Shown here one piece after another: positions 26,140-35,272 of a stretch of 64,000 bases of DNA (its first letter is position 1; each line of letters begins with the position of its first letter). The notes beneath the pieces were generated by a model that ran no database searches, was not told the origin of the DNA, and saw nothing but the letters and a program-made list of their open reading frames with translations. This DNA comes from Microbacterium rhizomatis (GTDB taxonomy: Bacteria > Actinomycetota > Actinomycetes > Actinomycetales > Microbacteriaceae): positions 62,001-126,000 of the forward strand of contig NZ_VYSA01000001.1 of the NCBI RefSeq assembly GCF_008710745.1, read 5' to 3'. The translations under genes were made by a program, and so were the position numbers.

Positions 26140-26880
26140 TCAGTGACGGGCGACGAGCGGTCCGCGGTCGGCGAGCTCGACGTCGTGGTCGTACCGGTAA
26201 AGGCGCGCGGGACGGTGACTGCCGGTGCGGAACCGATCGGTGGGGGTGATGGCGTGCGAGCCCTCGGCCTGACGGCGGAAGTTCGCGGGGTCGAGGCGGC
26301 GCCCGAGGATGGCCTCGTACACCTCGCGGAGGTCGGCGAGGGTGAACTCGTCCGCAAGAAGACCGTGCGCGATGCGGCTGTAACCCACCTTGTTGCGAAG
26401 GCGCCAGAGCGCGTACTCGACGATCTCGTTGTGGTCGAAGGCGAGGCGAGGCAGGTCGGACGCGTCGAACCACGACACGTTCTCCTCTGCGACGGCCGCC
26501 GTGACCTCGTCCGGTCGCAGCAGCGCCCAGTAGATGATCGACACGACGCGGGTGGGGGAGCGATCCACATCGCCGAACGCGTACAGCTGCTCGAGATAGC
26601 TGGGGGTCAGCCCTGTGGTCTCGGCGAGGGTGCGGGATGCTGCGGCGTCGAGGCTCTCGGATGAGTCGAGCCATCCTCCCGGGAGCGCCCAATCGCCCTC
26701 GAACGGGTCGCGGGTGCGGCGCACCAGGGGGAGTACGACCGACGGGCACGTGTCGCCCTCGTCGCGGCGAAGGCTGAAGATCACGGTCGAGACCGCGACG
26801 CGCGTCACGTCGTCAGCGGTGCTGCGCGCGGCAGCGGCCGAATCGACGGTGTCCACCGTGCCGGATGCTGTTCGTGTCAT
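26140..26880 (-). CDS. nrtR: NrtR/NdnR-type Nudix transcriptional regulator of NAD synthesis
   Basis: 246 residues. Residues about 25-165 form a Nudix domain; the Nudix box reads GWLDSSESLDAAASRTLAET, lacking the REXXEE glutamates, so hydrolase activity is probably lost as in NrtR regulators. The C-terminal part, from about residue 165 (RIAHGLLADEFTLADLREVYEAIL), is the winged-helix DNA-binding domain, ending in NFRRQ. NrtR/NdnR proteins repress NAD genes and release DNA on binding ADP-ribose or NAD-related ligands. It heads the nad operon and has an operator-like dyad over its own promoter. Confidence 0.9.
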   Translation of the reverse strand: MTRTASGTVDTVDSAAAARSTADDVTRVAVSTVIFSLRRDEGDTCPSVVLPLVRRTRDPFEGDWALPGGWLDSSESLDAAASRTLAETTGLTPSYLEQLYAFGDVDRSPTRVVSIIYWALLRPDEVTAAVAEENVSWFDASDLPRLAFDHNEIVEYALWRLRNKVGYSRIAHGLLADEFTLADLREVYEAILGRRLDPANFRRQAEGSHAITPTDRFRTGSHRPARLYRYDHDVELADRGPLVARH

Positions 26881-26883
26881 AGT

Positions 26884-26932
26884 GACTTTAACTCCCGTGG
26901 TCGATCTTAGAGTCGCTCGGACCAGAAGGCAA
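26884..26932 (-). promoter_or_regulatory. nad operon promoter with candidate NrtR operator
   Basis: On the minus strand TTGCCT (26932-26927), a 17-nt spacer and TAAGAT (26909-26904) form a good housekeeping promoter. A dyad of GACTTTAA (26884-26891) and TTAGAGTC (26907-26914), 7 of 8 matching, flanks the start of transcription and overlaps the -10. This is where an autorepressor would bind. Binding by NrtR is inference. Confidence 0.55.
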
Positions 26933-27024
26933 ACCGCCCGCTCTTCGGCTCGCTGTGGACAGACGCGATCTCACAGGGATGTTGCGTACGCTGATGCGCG
27001 CAATCCGCATCCCGAGAGGCCGCC

Positions 27025-28215
27025 GTGCTCGTCGTCGACATCATCCTGATCGTCCTGCTGCTGTCAGCCCTCGCGGCCGGCATCGCGAGCGGCGCGATCG
27101 CCAGTCTCGGCGCGCTCCTCGGCCTGGTCGCGGGCGGCCTCGCCGCGCTCTGGCTCATGCCGATCGTCAACGATGCCTGGCCGGCGCAGTCGTTCCGACC
27201 GTTCGCCGTGCTGATCGCAGGAATGCTCCTGCTCGGTATCGGCGTCGGACTCGGCGCGGCGATCGGGCGGGCGATCCGCAGCGGTGTCGACCGCACCGCG
27301 CCCCTGCGCGTGATCGATCGCATCCTCGGCGGCGTCGCGAGCGTGGTCGTTGCGGCGCTGGCGATCTCGCTCGTCGGCGCGGGTGTGGCCGCGACGGGTT
27401 CGCCGGGCATCTCGTCCGCGATCGCGTCCTCGCGAGTCCTGCAGACGATCGAGCAGCTGACACCTGACCCGATCGATGCGACGCTGGCCCAGCTGCGTGC
27501 CGCCGCGCTCGACGACGGCATCCCGCGCATCGCCGCGCTGCTCGGCGGAGATGCCGCGCCCACCGCTGCGCCGGTCGTGCTCGATGATCCCGCCCTGACG
27601 CAGGCCGCCGCATCCGTCGGGCTCATCTCGGGCGTCGCCTATGCGTGCGCGACGAGCTCGACGGGTTCGGGGTTCGTGATCGCGCCCGATCGGGTCGTGA
27701 CCAATGCGCACGTCGTCGCGGGAGTCGAGCGGCCCGTCGTGCAGCTTCCGGGGAGGGATGCGCGGGAGGGCACCATCGTCTATTTCGACCCGGTCGGCGA
27801 TCTGGCGGTGATCGCCGTTCCCGACCTCGGCGCACCCGCGCTCCCGATCGTCCCGACGCTGACGCCCGGGGCTGCTGCCGTGGTCCAGGGGTATCCGTAC
27901 GGCGGGCCGTTCACCTCGGTGAACGCACAGGTGCTCTCGGTCGGCACGACCGACGTGGAGGACATCTATTCGAACTCGTCCCACTCGCGGGAGATCTACG
28001 CGCTCAACGCCGTCGTACGCCCCGGCAATTCCGGGGGGCCCCTGCTCACGGGAGCGGGCGAGGTCGCAGGCGTCGTGTTCGCCCGCGACCAGAACGACGA
28101 GAACCGCGGGTACGCGATGACCCCCGCAGAGCTGCTGCCGGTCGTGGCGCAGGCCGAGGGGCTCGTGGATGCCGTCCCTTCTGGGGTCTGCACGACGGCG
28201 CCCGCTCGCCCCTGA
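27025..28215 (+). CDS. MarP-like membrane-anchored serine protease
   Basis: 396 residues. Four hydrophobic helices in residues 1-130 form a CvpA-type domain; the C-terminal half is an extracytoplasmic trypsin-like protease with His in RVVTNAHVVAG, Asp in DPVGDLAVI and Ser in RPGNSGGPL. This plan matches MarP (Rv3671c) of Mycobacterium tuberculosis, a protease required for acid resistance that processes a peptidoglycan hydrolase. Two cysteines (CATSS and the C-terminal GVCTT) could form the disulfide known to activate MarP. GTG start with a GAGAGG site. It is divergent from the nad operon. Confidence 0.85.
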   Translation: MLVVDIILIVLLLSALAAGIASGAIASLGALLGLVAGGLAALWLMPIVNDAWPAQSFRPFAVLIAGMLLLGIGVGLGAAIGRAIRSGVDRTAPLRVIDRILGGVASVVVAALAISLVGAGVAATGSPGISSAIASSRVLQTIEQLTPDPIDATLAQLRAAALDDGIPRIAALLGGDAAPTAAPVVLDDPALTQAAASVGLISGVAYACATSSTGSGFVIAPDRVVTNAHVVAGVERPVVQLPGRDAREGTIVYFDPVGDLAVIAVPDLGAPALPIVPTLTPGAAAVVQGYPYGGPFTSVNAQVLSVGTTDVEDIYSNSSHSREIYALNAVVRPGNSGGPLLTGAGEVAGVVFARDQNDENRGYAMTPAELLPVVAQAEGLVDAVPSGVCTTAPARP

Positions 28216-28260
28216 CCCGCGGCGGTCCCTCGGAGTACGCCCGCGCGGGGGGCCGGCCGC

Positions 28261-28266
28261 TATGCT
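28261..28266 (+). promoter_or_regulatory. -10 element of the gcv operon
   Basis: TATGCT lies about 35 nt before the first glycine aptamer, placing the transcription start near 28273, so the whole riboswitch would be in the leader. No clear -35. Confidence 0.45.
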
Positions 28267-28298
28267 GGTCCCGCAACTGAAGACAGGCCGTATGTCAC

Positions 28299-28500
28299 TC
28301 GCGGGAGAGCCCCGTTCCTCCGGGAACGAGCACCGAAGGAGCAAGCCTCCCCGCCAATCTCTCAGGTCCGCGTACCGCGCGTGTCCGGCCGCTCTGGAAA
28401 GCGATGTCGAGCGAAGGCTCGTCATCCGCCCACGGTGAAAGCAGAAGCATCCATTCGATGCCTCCGCGAAGCTCTCAGGCCCAAGACAGAGGGGGAGTTC
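28299..28500 (+). ncRNA. Tandem glycine riboswitch upstream of gcvT
   Basis: Two consecutive glycine aptamers are visible. The first (about 28299-28402) contains GGGAGAG, CACCGAAGGAGCAAGCC, CCAATCTCTCAGG and CTCTGGAAAG; the second (about 28410-28500) contains GGTGAAAGCAGAAGC, GCTCTCAGGCCC and ACAGAGGGGGAG. These are the conserved core blocks of the gcvT motif RNA. Glycine binding turns on the downstream cleavage operon in known examples. The expression platform is probably the hairpin at 28503-28520 and the start region that follows. Confidence 0.9.
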
Positions 28501-28502
28501 AC

Positions 28503-28520
28503 AGGCGTCGTCCGACGCCT
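28503..28520 (+). promoter_or_regulatory. Hairpin after the second glycine aptamer
   Basis: AGGCGTC and GACGCCT form a perfect 7-bp stem with a GTCC loop, directly after the aptamers and 25 nt before the gcvT ATG. There is no U-tract, so control by access to the GGGAGA ribosome-binding site at about 28535 is more likely than termination (inference). Confidence 0.45.
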
Positions 28521-28544
28521 CCCCGCACGAGACCGGGAGAACTC

Positions 28545-29744
28545 ATGCCAGACCCCCGCTTCACCCCGCTTCGCGACCGCCATGAGGCGCTCGGCGCATC
28601 CTTCACCGACTTCGGCGGATGGATGATGCCGGTCCGCTACACCTCCGACCTCGCGGAGCATCGCGCGGTGCGCGAGGCGGCCGGCCTGTTCGACATCTCG
28701 CACATGGCCGAGTTCCTCGTCACCGGCACGCACGCGGGTGCCTTCCTCGATTACGCCCTCGCCGGGCGCCTGTCCACGATGAACGACGGACGCGCGAAGT
28801 ATTCGCTCGTGCTCGCCGACGACGGCGGCATCGTCGACGACGTCATCGTCTATCGCATCGCGTCCGACAGGTATCTCGTCATCGCCAACGCCGGGAATCG
28901 GGATGCGGTGGCCACCGCCTTCGCCGAGCGCGCGCGCCGCGCGCCGGTCGCAGCAGCCTTCGTCGCCGAACCGAGCCGCGGCGTCTCGTACTTCGGGTAC
29001 ATCGCCGGAAGCGACCAGGCGAAGATCGAGGACGTCAGCGATCAGAGCGCCCTGATCGCGGTGCAGGGTGCGGCCGCACGGGGCATCGTCGAGGCGACGG
29101 ATGGTGTCGCCGACGTATCGCCGCCGCTCGCCGAGCTCGGCTACTACGCCTGGGCGCAGGCATCCTTCCGGGGCGTCCCGCTGTTCATCGCCCGCACCGG
29201 GTACACGGGCGAGGACGGGTTCGAGCTGCTGGTTCCCTCTGCCGCCGCCGGTGATCTGTGGGATGCGGTGCTCGAGGCGGGCGCCCCGCTCGGGCTGGTT
29301 CCGGCCGGGCTCGCCGCGCGCGACACGCTCCGGCTCGAAGCGGGAATGCCGCTGTACGGTCATGAGCTCTCGCGCGACATCGTGCCCGCGCAGGCGGGCC
29401 TCGGCCGTGTGGTCGCGGCCGACAAAGACGACTTCGTCGGCGCTGAAGGCCTGGCGGCCGGGCCGGCCCCGGATTCCCCCGTGCTCGTCGGTCTGGTGTC
29501 GGACGGAAAGCGCGCCGGCCGTGCCGGCTACGCCGTGTACGACGAAGCGTCGGCCTCGGCGACCGCCGAGCCCGTCGGTGAGATCACGAGCGGTGCCCTC
29601 AGCCCTACGCTCGGCCACCCCATCGCGATGGCATACGTCGCGCCATCGTCGAGTGCTCCCGGAACCATCCTGTCCATCGACGTGCGCGGCACCCGCATCC
29701 CCGCAACCGTCACCGCCCTGCCCTTCTACCGGAGGAAGAAATGA
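28545..29744 (+). CDS. gcvT: Glycine cleavage system T protein (aminomethyltransferase)
   Basis: 399 residues. Transfers the methylene carbon from aminomethyl-lipoyl GcvH to tetrahydrofolate, releasing ammonia. Motifs are [13 protein letters not shown] near the N-terminus, [24 protein letters not shown] and [14 protein letters not shown] with the C-terminal barrel [16 protein letters not shown] 28545 is preceded by CGGGAGA. The first gene of gcvT-gcvH-gcvP under the glycine riboswitch; the stop overlaps the gcvH start as ATGA. Confidence 0.97.
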   Translation: MPDPRFTPLRDRHEALGASFTDFGGWMMPVRYTSDLAEHRAVREAAGLFDISHMAEFLVTGTHAGAFLDYALAGRLSTMNDGRAKYSLVLADDGGIVDDVIVYRIASDRYLVIANAGNRDAVATAFAERARRAPVAAAFVAEPSRGVSYFGYIAGSDQAKIEDVSDQSALIAVQGAAARGIVEATDGVADVSPPLAELGYYAWAQASFRGVPLFIARTGYTGEDGFELLVPSAAAGDLWDAVLEAGAPLGLVPAGLAARDTLRLEAGMPLYGHELSRDIVPAQAGLGRVVAADKDDFVGAEGLAAGPAPDSPVLVGLVSDGKRAGRAGYAVYDEASASATAEPVGEITSGALSPTLGHPIAMAYVAPSSSAPGTILSIDVRGTRIPATVTALPFYRRKK

Positions 29745-30118
29745 CCGATCTGAGCGCCCTCAAGTACACCGCCGAGCACGAGTGGATCGCCCTCGACGGC
29801 GATGTGGCAACTGTCGGGATCACCGACTTCGCGGCCGACAAGCTCGGCGACGTCGTCTTCGTCGATCTGCCCGCCGCCGCATCGAGTGTGTCAGCCGGTC
29901 AAGTGTGCGGCGAGATCGAATCGACCAAGTCGGTCGGAGAGCTCTACGCGCCGCTCACCGGCGAGGTCGTCGAGATCAACGACGCCGTGGTCGATGACCC
30001 GTCGCTGGTCAATTCCGACCCGTTCGGCGACGGCTGGCTCGTCAAGCTCCGCGTGGACGTCTCCGCGCTGGGCGAGCTGCTCGACCGCGATGCGTACGTG
30101 GAGCTGACCGGCGCATGA
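29741..30118 (+). CDS. gcvH: Glycine cleavage system H protein
   Basis: 125 residues, normal length. The lipoyl carrier of the system: the lysine in [14 protein letters not shown] (about residue 63) is the lipoylation site, and [14 protein letters not shown] opens the domain. It shuttles the aminomethyl group between GcvP, GcvT and the L protein. The gene overlaps both neighbours by 4 bp, so the three proteins are made in a fixed ratio by coupled translation. Confidence 0.97.
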   Translation: MTDLSALKYTAEHEWIALDGDVATVGITDFAADKLGDVVFVDLPAAASSVSAGQVCGEIESTKSVGELYAPLTGEVVEINDAVVDDPSLVNSDPFGDGWLVKLRVDVSALGELLDRDAYVELTGA

Positions 30119-33009
30119 GCACGGCCTTCTCCTCACGTCACATCGGAACGGATGCCGCCGCCCAGCGCACGATGCTCGAGGCGGTCGGCTACGACTCGGT
30201 CGATGCCCTCGTGCAGACGGCGGTCCCGGCATCCATCCACGTCCGTCCGCGCACGACCAGCGGCATCCCCGTCGCGGCCACCGAGGCAGAGGCGCTGGCG
30301 GAGCTCCGCGAGCTGGCGTCGCAGAACCGCACGGCCCGTCCGATGATCGGGCTCGGCTACTACGACACGTTCACCCCCTCCGTCATCTCCCGGAACGTGC
30401 TCGAGAACCCCTCGTGGTACACCGCGTACACGCCGTATCAGCCCGAGATCTCGCAGGGCCGCCTCGAGGCGCTCATCAACTTCCAGACGATGGTGACCGA
30501 CCTGACCGGCCTCACGACCGCGAACGCGTCGATGCTCGACGAATCCACCGCGGTCGTCGAGGGGATGCTGCTGGCCCGCCGCGCCTCGAAGTCGGCGTCG
30601 CCCGTGTTCGTCGTCGACGCCGATGCCCTGCCGCAGACGAAGGCGCTCCTGCACACGCGCGCGGACGCCGTGGGGATCGAACTCGTCGAGCTCGACCTGG
30701 CAGGCGGTGCCCTGCTCCCCGATGCGCTGTTCGGTGTCTTCGTGCAGTATCCGGGTGCGTCGGGCAACGTCTGGGATCCGTCAGGCGTCATCGACGCGGT
30801 TCACCTCGCCGGCGGCCTTGCGGTCGTCGCCGCCGACCTGCTCGCGCTCACCCTGCTGCGCTCGCCGGGGTCGCTCGGCGCGGATGTCGCGGTCGGGACG
30901 ACGCAGCGCTTCGGCGTCCCGCTGGGCTTCGGCGGTCCGCACGCCGGGTACATGGCCGTGAAGCAGGGGCTCGAGCGGCAGCTGCCGGGCAGGCTCGTCG
31001 GCGTGTCTCAGGATGCCGCGGGCCACCCCGCCTACCGCCTCGCGCTGCAGACGCGCGAACAGCACATCCGCCGCGAGAAGGCCACGTCGAACATCTGCAC
31101 CGCGCAGGTGCTGCTGGCCGTGATGGCGGCCATGTACGCGGTCTACCACGGACCGGCCGGCCTGCGCGCCATCGCGAGCGAGGTCGCTCAGAAGGCACAG
31201 GCTCTCGCCGAGACCCTGCGTTCGTACGACCTGCGGCTCGCGTCGGACTCGTTCTTCGACACGATCCGCGTTCACGTTCCGGGCGCCGCGCGGCGCGTGA
31301 TCGAGCGTGCCCGCGAGCGGGGGTACCAGCTGTTCTGGGTCGACGACGGCACCGTAGGCATCGCGGTCGACGAGACCACCGACCCCCGTGATCTCGCCGC
31401 CGTCGCGTGGGCCTTCGGGCTTCCGGAGGGCGAATTCCTCGGCGCGGGCGAGCAGGGTGAGCGCGTCGTCCCCTTCGCCGGGGCCACCCCGCTCGCGGGG
31501 GTCGCGGCCACGTTGCTCCGCGAGGACGAGTACCTCCAGCATCCCGTCTTCAACAGCCACCACAGCGAGACGGCGATGATGCGCTATCTCAAGCAGCTCG
31601 CCGACCGTGACTACGCGCTCGATCGTGGCATGATCCCGCTCGGGTCGTGCACCATGAAGCTCAACGCGGCGACCGAGATGGCGGCCGTGTCGTGGCCCGA
31701 GTTCGCGCGCGTGCACCCGTTCGCGCCCGAGGCTGACGTGCACGGCTACCTCGCGATGATCGAGCAGCTCGAAACGTGGCTGGCCGAGATGACCGGATAC
31801 GACGCGGTGTCGCTCCAGCCCAATGCCGGATCGCAGGGCGAGCTCGCCGGTCTCCTCGCGATCCGCGGCTACCACCGCGCGAACGGCGACCTCGATCGCA
31901 TCGTCTGCCTCATCCCGTCCTCGGCGCACGGCACGAACGCGGCATCGGCCGTTCTGGCCGGGATGAAGGTCGTCGTCGTCGCGTGCGACGACGCCGGGAA
32001 CGTCGATCTGGACGATCTGCACGCCAAGATCGGCCAGCACGCCGACCAGCTCGCCGCTCTCATGATCACCTACCCGTCGACCCACGGAGTGTACGAGCAC
32101 GAAGTACTCGCGATCACCCAGGCCGTGCACGACGCCGGAGGGCAGGTGTACGTCGACGGCGCCAACCTCAACGCCCTGCTCGGCTATGCGCGGTTCGGCG
32201 ATCTCGGCGGAGACGTCTCGCACCTGAACCTCCACAAGACGTTCGCGATCCCGCACGGCGGCGGCGGGCCCGGCGTCGGGCCGGTCGCTGCCAAGGCGCA
32301 CCTCGCGCCGTACTTGCCGGGGCACTCGTTCTCGCAGCGATCCGACCACGCCGGCGGGTTCGCATTCGACGGCGGAGCCGTCTCCGCGGCGCCGCACGGG
32401 TCGGCCGGGATCCTGCCGATCTCGTGGGCGTACGTGCGGATGATGGGGGCCGCGGGTCTGCGCGACGCGACCGCCTCGGCGGTCCTCTCGGCCAACTACA
32501 TCGCTGCGCGCCTGCGTCAGCACTACCCGGTGCTGTACACCGGCGAAGGCGGACTCGTCGCGCACGAGTGCATCCTCGACCTGCGTCCGCTCCGCGAGGA
32601 GACGGGGATCACGGTGGACGATGTGGCCAAGCGCCTGATCGACTACGGGTTCCACGCGCCGACGATGTCGTTCCCGGTCGCCGGTACCCTCATGGTCGAG
32701 CCGACCGAGTCCGAGGACCTGCCCGAGCTCGACCGGTTCGTCGAGGCGATGATCGCGATCAAGGCCGAGGCGCTGGCGGTGGCCGCGGGGGAGTGGCCGG
32801 CTGACGACAACCCGCTCGTGAACGCCCCGCACACGGCTCAGGCGGTGATCGAGGGGGAGTGGCAGCATCCCTACTCCCGAGAGGTCGCGGTCTATCCCGT
32901 GCACACCCTCGTGCGGACGAAGTACTGGCCCCCCGTACGCCGGATAGATCAGGCGTACGGCGACCGCAACCTCGTGTGCGCCTGCCCGCCGATCGAGGCC
33001 TTCGCCTGA
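30115..33009 (+). CDS. gcvP: Glycine dehydrogenase (decarboxylating), P protein
   Basis: 964 residues, the full-length fused form with two homologous halves. It decarboxylates glycine with PLP and loads the aminomethyl group on Gcv[10 protein letters not shown] opens the protein, and the PLP lysine is in [17 protein letters not shown] (about residue 706). [13 protein letters not shown] and [16 protein letters not shown] are other family blocks. ATG overlaps the gcvH stop. The L protein gene is not in the window. A palindromic element follows 24 bp after the stop. Confidence 0.97.
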   Translation: MSTAFSSRHIGTDAAAQRTMLEAVGYDSVDALVQTAVPASIHVRPRTTSGIPVAATEAEALAELRELASQNRTARPMIGLGYYDTFTPSVISRNVLENPSWYTAYTPYQPEISQGRLEALINFQTMVTDLTGLTTANASMLDESTAVVEGMLLARRASKSASPVFVVDADALPQTKALLHTRADAVGIELVELDLAGGALLPDALFGVFVQYPGASGNVWDPSGVIDAVHLAGGLAVVAADLLALTLLRSPGSLGADVAVGTTQRFGVPLGFGGPHAGYMAVKQGLERQLPGRLVGVSQDAAGHPAYRLALQTREQHIRREKATSNICTAQVLLAVMAAMYAVYHGPAGLRAIASEVAQKAQALAETLRSYDLRLASDSFFDTIRVHVPGAARRVIERARERGYQLFWVDDGTVGIAVDETTDPRDLAAVAWAFGLPEGEFLGAGEQGERVVPFAGATPLAGVAATLLREDEYLQHPVFNSHHSETAMMRYLKQLADRDYALDRGMIPLGSCTMKLNAATEMAAVSWPEFARVHPFAPEADVHGYLAMIEQLETWLAEMTGYDAVSLQPNAGSQGELAGLLAIRGYHRANGDLDRIVCLIPSSAHGTNAASAVLAGMKVVVVACDDAGNVDLDDLHAKIGQHADQLAALMITYPSTHGVYEHEVLAITQAVHDAGGQVYVDGANLNALLGYARFGDLGGDVSHLNLHKTFAIPHGGGGPGVGPVAAKAHLAPYLPGHSFSQRSDHAGGFAFDGGAVSAAPHGSAGILPISWAYVRMMGAAGLRDATASAVLSANYIAARLRQHYPVLYTGEGGLVAHECILDLRPLREETGITVDDVAKRLIDYGFHAPTMSFPVAGTLMVEPTESEDLPELDRFVEAMIAIKAEALAVAAGEWPADDNPLVNAPHTAQAVIEGEWQHPYSREVAVYPVHTLVRTKYWPPVRRIDQAYGDRNLVCACPPIEAFA

Positions 33010-33033
33010 TCCCCTCTCTTGCTCGTTCCTGTT

Positions 33034-33104
33034 CGCGAGACCGGATAGGCGCCACGAAACGGTGACAGATGCACATCGTCTCGTGCTGACTATCCGGTCT
33101 CGCG
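33034..33104. repeat. Palindromic element, copy 1
   Basis: A 71-bp element with perfect 15-bp inverted arms, CGCGAGACCGGATAG (33034-33048) and its complement (33090-33104), around a 41-nt centre that has its own small CACGA/TCGTG stem. A second copy with the same arms and the same centre length lies at 34200-34268. The right arm encodes the last residues RETG and the stop of the leftward AbiEi-like gene. It sits between convergent genes, so it could also serve as a two-way terminator. Confidence 0.85.
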
Positions 33105-34076
33105 GATCTGCCGGGGGGACAGCGCGGCGCGGAGCGTTGCGAGAGGCTCCGGCTCCGCGGGGGTGAGTGGCTGAAGACCGGCAGACAAGAGAATCTTCCG
33201 GAGGCGTTCGGGAGCGCGGACGTCGTCCCACCCCCACCTCGCGAATCCGTTCACCATCCGGCGGATGCCGTCTTCGCGGCGCTTCTCGTCGAACACGGCC
33301 TGCGCGGCATCCCGCTCCGGAGGGTCGTACTTGAGGCGCCCGTCGGCTTCGCCGACGATCCGCGCGTCGCGCCAGTAGTGGTCGACGTAGTACCGCTGAC
33401 CGTCGACGAGGAACAGGACCTGAAGCTCCGGCGCAGGAAAACCGAGGAGTTCGACCGCTGCGCGGCTCACCGACTCGAGAGCGCCGTCTGCGGCAGCATC
33501 GCCCCGGTGCAGAGCCCAGCGCGCACGACGACGTCCGCGGCTGCTCTGCCGGGACGCGTTCACAGCCACGAGGTGTTCGACGCTGAGTCCCGGCTCTGCC
33601 CGGAGCGCAGCATCCACCACCGCGAGTGCCGTCGCGCAATGACGGGTTCGCGCGATGTCGACGGCAGTCTCGGCCCAGGAGGTGAGCTGGATGCCGCCGA
33701 GCGTCATCACCTGCCGCGGCGTCGAGGCGGTGTGGATGCGCAAACCCTTCCAGCTGCCCGAACTCGCGGCGGGGTCCCGAAGCACATGCACGTCCGGCGG
33801 CTCGCCGAAGATCGGCAGACCGAGCAGCACCGCCGCTGATTCGTGGCTGAAGGTGAGCCCTGGCATCGTCAGCGCCGCCGCATGCACTCGTGCGAGGTAC
33901 CGGTCCCACGGCGCGAGAGCGCGCCACTCCGAGGTTGCCGTGTAGACGCCGTACCTGACCGACGTGAGTTCGCCCCGCGCGACGAGGACGCCGGGTCGAG
34001 GTATCGTCCGGGCTCGGATCAACGGGATCGGGCAAGGTCTGACATCCGCGACCGAAAAGTTCATCACGTCACTCAT
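33090..34076 (-). CDS. AbiEi/DUF559-like protein (nuclease-fold, orphan)
   Basis: 328 residues. The N-terminal third (RTIPRPGVLVARGELTSVRYGVYTA) resembles the winged-helix AbiEi antitoxin-like domain common in actinobacteria. Near residues 225-255, YYVDHYWRDARIVGEADGRLKY matches the DUF559/Vsr-like restriction-endonuclease fold, with D, E-x-D-G and K in PD-(D/E)xK order. No AbiEii toxin partner is next to it. The stop codon and last four codons lie inside an arm of a palindromic element, and a second copy lies 120 bp upstream of its start. Biological role unknown; defence or element-linked functions are only guesses. Confidence 0.65.
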   Translation of the reverse strand: MSDVMNFSVADVRPCPIPLIRARTIPRPGVLVARGELTSVRYGVYTATSEWRALAPWDRYLARVHAAALTMPGLTFSHESAAVLLGLPIFGEPPDVHVLRDPAASSGSWKGLRIHTASTPRQVMTLGGIQLTSWAETAVDIARTRHCATALAVVDAALRAEPGLSVEHLVAVNASRQSSRGRRRARWALHRGDAAADGALESVSRAAVELLGFPAPELQVLFLVDGQRYYVDHYWRDARIVGEADGRLKYDPPERDAAQAVFDEKRREDGIRRMVNGFARWGWDDVRAPERLRKILLSAGLQPLTPAEPEPLATLRAALSPRQIRETG

Positions 34077-34199
34077 CCCGAAAGTGTGGACGTGCCGCTC
34101 GCTCGATCGACCCCGTCGACCCCGATCAGTGGATGACGCGCATCTCGTCGCTCCTGTGCAGGAACCGGCGCCCCCACCCCCCCGCCCCCGTCATCATCA

Positions 34200-34268
34200 G
34201 CGAGACCGGATAGACGCCACGAAAGGGCGACAGATGCCCCCGGTCTCGCGGCGACTATCCGGTCTCGC
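34200..34268. repeat. Palindromic element, copy 2
   Basis: Perfect 14-bp inverted arms, GCGAGACCGGATAG (34200-34213) and its complement (34255-34268), around a 41-nt centre sharing about 30 of 41 bases with copy 1, including CGCCACGAAA and GACAGATGC. It lies between the AbiEi-like gene start and the end of the CPBP gene, 32 bp after the latter's stop. A C-rich tract of unknown meaning lies at 34170-34189. Confidence 0.85.
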
Positions 34269-34300
34269 GGACTCGCGAGGGCGCGGCGAGGGGGGAGAGG

Positions 34301-35086
34301 CTAGGCGGGGGCGAAGACGCCCGGCCACAGCGCGGCCGCGAGGGGGTAGCCGACGAAGGCGACGATGTCGAGAAGGGTATGGGCGATCACGAGGGGCATC
34401 ACCCGGCCCCATCGGCGGTAGCACCATCCGAAGACGACCCCCATCGCGAAGTTGCCGATGATCGCCCCGACGCCCTGATACGCGTGGTAGGCGCCGCGCA
34501 GCGCGGCCGTCGAGAGGATGATCGCCCACCACGACCAGCCGAAGCGGCGCAGGCGGTCGAACAAATAGCCGATGAAGATGACCTCTTCGGTCAGCCCCGC
34601 CCGGAGCGCCGAAAGCACCAGGAGCGGGACGGTCCACCATGCGGCATCGAGGGGCGACGCGGACACGTTGAGGGTCACGCCCAGCAGCCGGCCGACGACA
34701 TAGAGGCCGAGCCCGGGAATCCCGATCACGGCCGCCAGCAGGAAGCCACGCGCCGCGTCGCTGCCGAAGTGACGGAAGTCGAGCCCGATGCGGTGCAGCG
34801 CATTGCTCGCCGGCTCCCAGAGCAGGAACACCACCAGAGCCACCAGAGCCAGGGAGAACCCCACGTCCAGCACCTGGTACAGGATGTCCCAGAACGCTGT
34901 GGCATCCTGAGGAGGGTTGAGTGTCGTGCCCTGGTCACCGAGTCCTTGACCCTGCTGAAGGGCCTGGATGCTCGAGCGAACGAGCGAGATCACCGAGTAC
35001 AGCGCCGATCGGCCCACCGTGATCGCCAGAACGAGGGACACTTCCCAGATCAGTCGCGTCCGCTCGTAGCGAGCGGGGTCGCTCAT
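34301..35086 (-). CDS. CPBP-family intramembrane metalloprotease
   Basis: 261 residues from ATG 35086 with six to seven membrane segments. TEEVIFIGYLFDRL carries the Glu-Glu of CPBP (Abi/CAAX-like) proteases, but the usual Arg of EExxxR is replaced; HAYQGVG and HTLLDIVAF provide the later histidine motifs. Family members cleave or modify membrane proteins or peptides, including bacteriocin self-immunity proteins. A longer reading from 35218 would add 44 charged residues without helix character and is unlikely. Single gene. Confidence 0.75.
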   Translation of the reverse strand: MSDPARYERTRLIWEVSLVLAITVGRSALYSVISLVRSSIQALQQGQGLGDQGTTLNPPQDATAFWDILYQVLDVGFSLALVALVVFLLWEPASNALHRIGLDFRHFGSDAARGFLLAAVIGIPGLGLYVVGRLLGVTLNVSASPLDAAWWTVPLLVLSALRAGLTEEVIFIGYLFDRLRRFGWSWWAIILSTAALRGAYHAYQGVGAIIGNFAMGVVFGWCYRRWGRVMPLVIAHTLLDIVAFVGYPLAAALWPGVFAPA

Positions 35087-35177
35087 CGGGGACGGGTCCA
35101 CGTCTTCGTCGGGTCGAGAGGATCGCACCCCGTCAGGGTGCCACACGAATCGTGGGCTTCTGCCGAACCTGCGGCTT

Positions 35178-35206
35178 TTGACCGCACTCGATGACTTGTT
35201 TAGGGT
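35178..35206 (+). promoter_or_regulatory. Promoter of the first binding-protein gene
   Basis: TTGACC (35178-35183), 17-nt spacer, TAGGGT (35201-35206). The leader contains a 7-bp hairpin GCGCACC/GGTGCGC at 35227-35243. The second binding-protein gene has an almost identical promoter (same -35 and spacing). Confidence 0.6.
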
Positions 35207-35272
35207 CGAGTTACCCACGAGTTCGCGCGCACCGCAGGTGCGCCGGCACTGTGGGGTGGATCGGAGGGGACT

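Noticed and set aside
30781..34035. A 1084-codon open frame on the minus strand opposite gcvP
   Set aside because: Low-complexity antisense shadow of gcvP that also runs through the AbiEi-like gene in another frame.
34170..34189. C-rich tract upstream of the AbiEi-like gene
   Set aside because: A short run in GC-rich intergenic DNA. It could be a phase-variable tract but it is broken by A and G, so I made no claim.
33034..34268. Palindromic pair as a CRISPR or IS terminal repeat set
   Set aside because: Only two copies 1.1 kb apart, each an internal palindrome and not a direct repeat/spacer series; no transposase-like catalytic domain lies between them.
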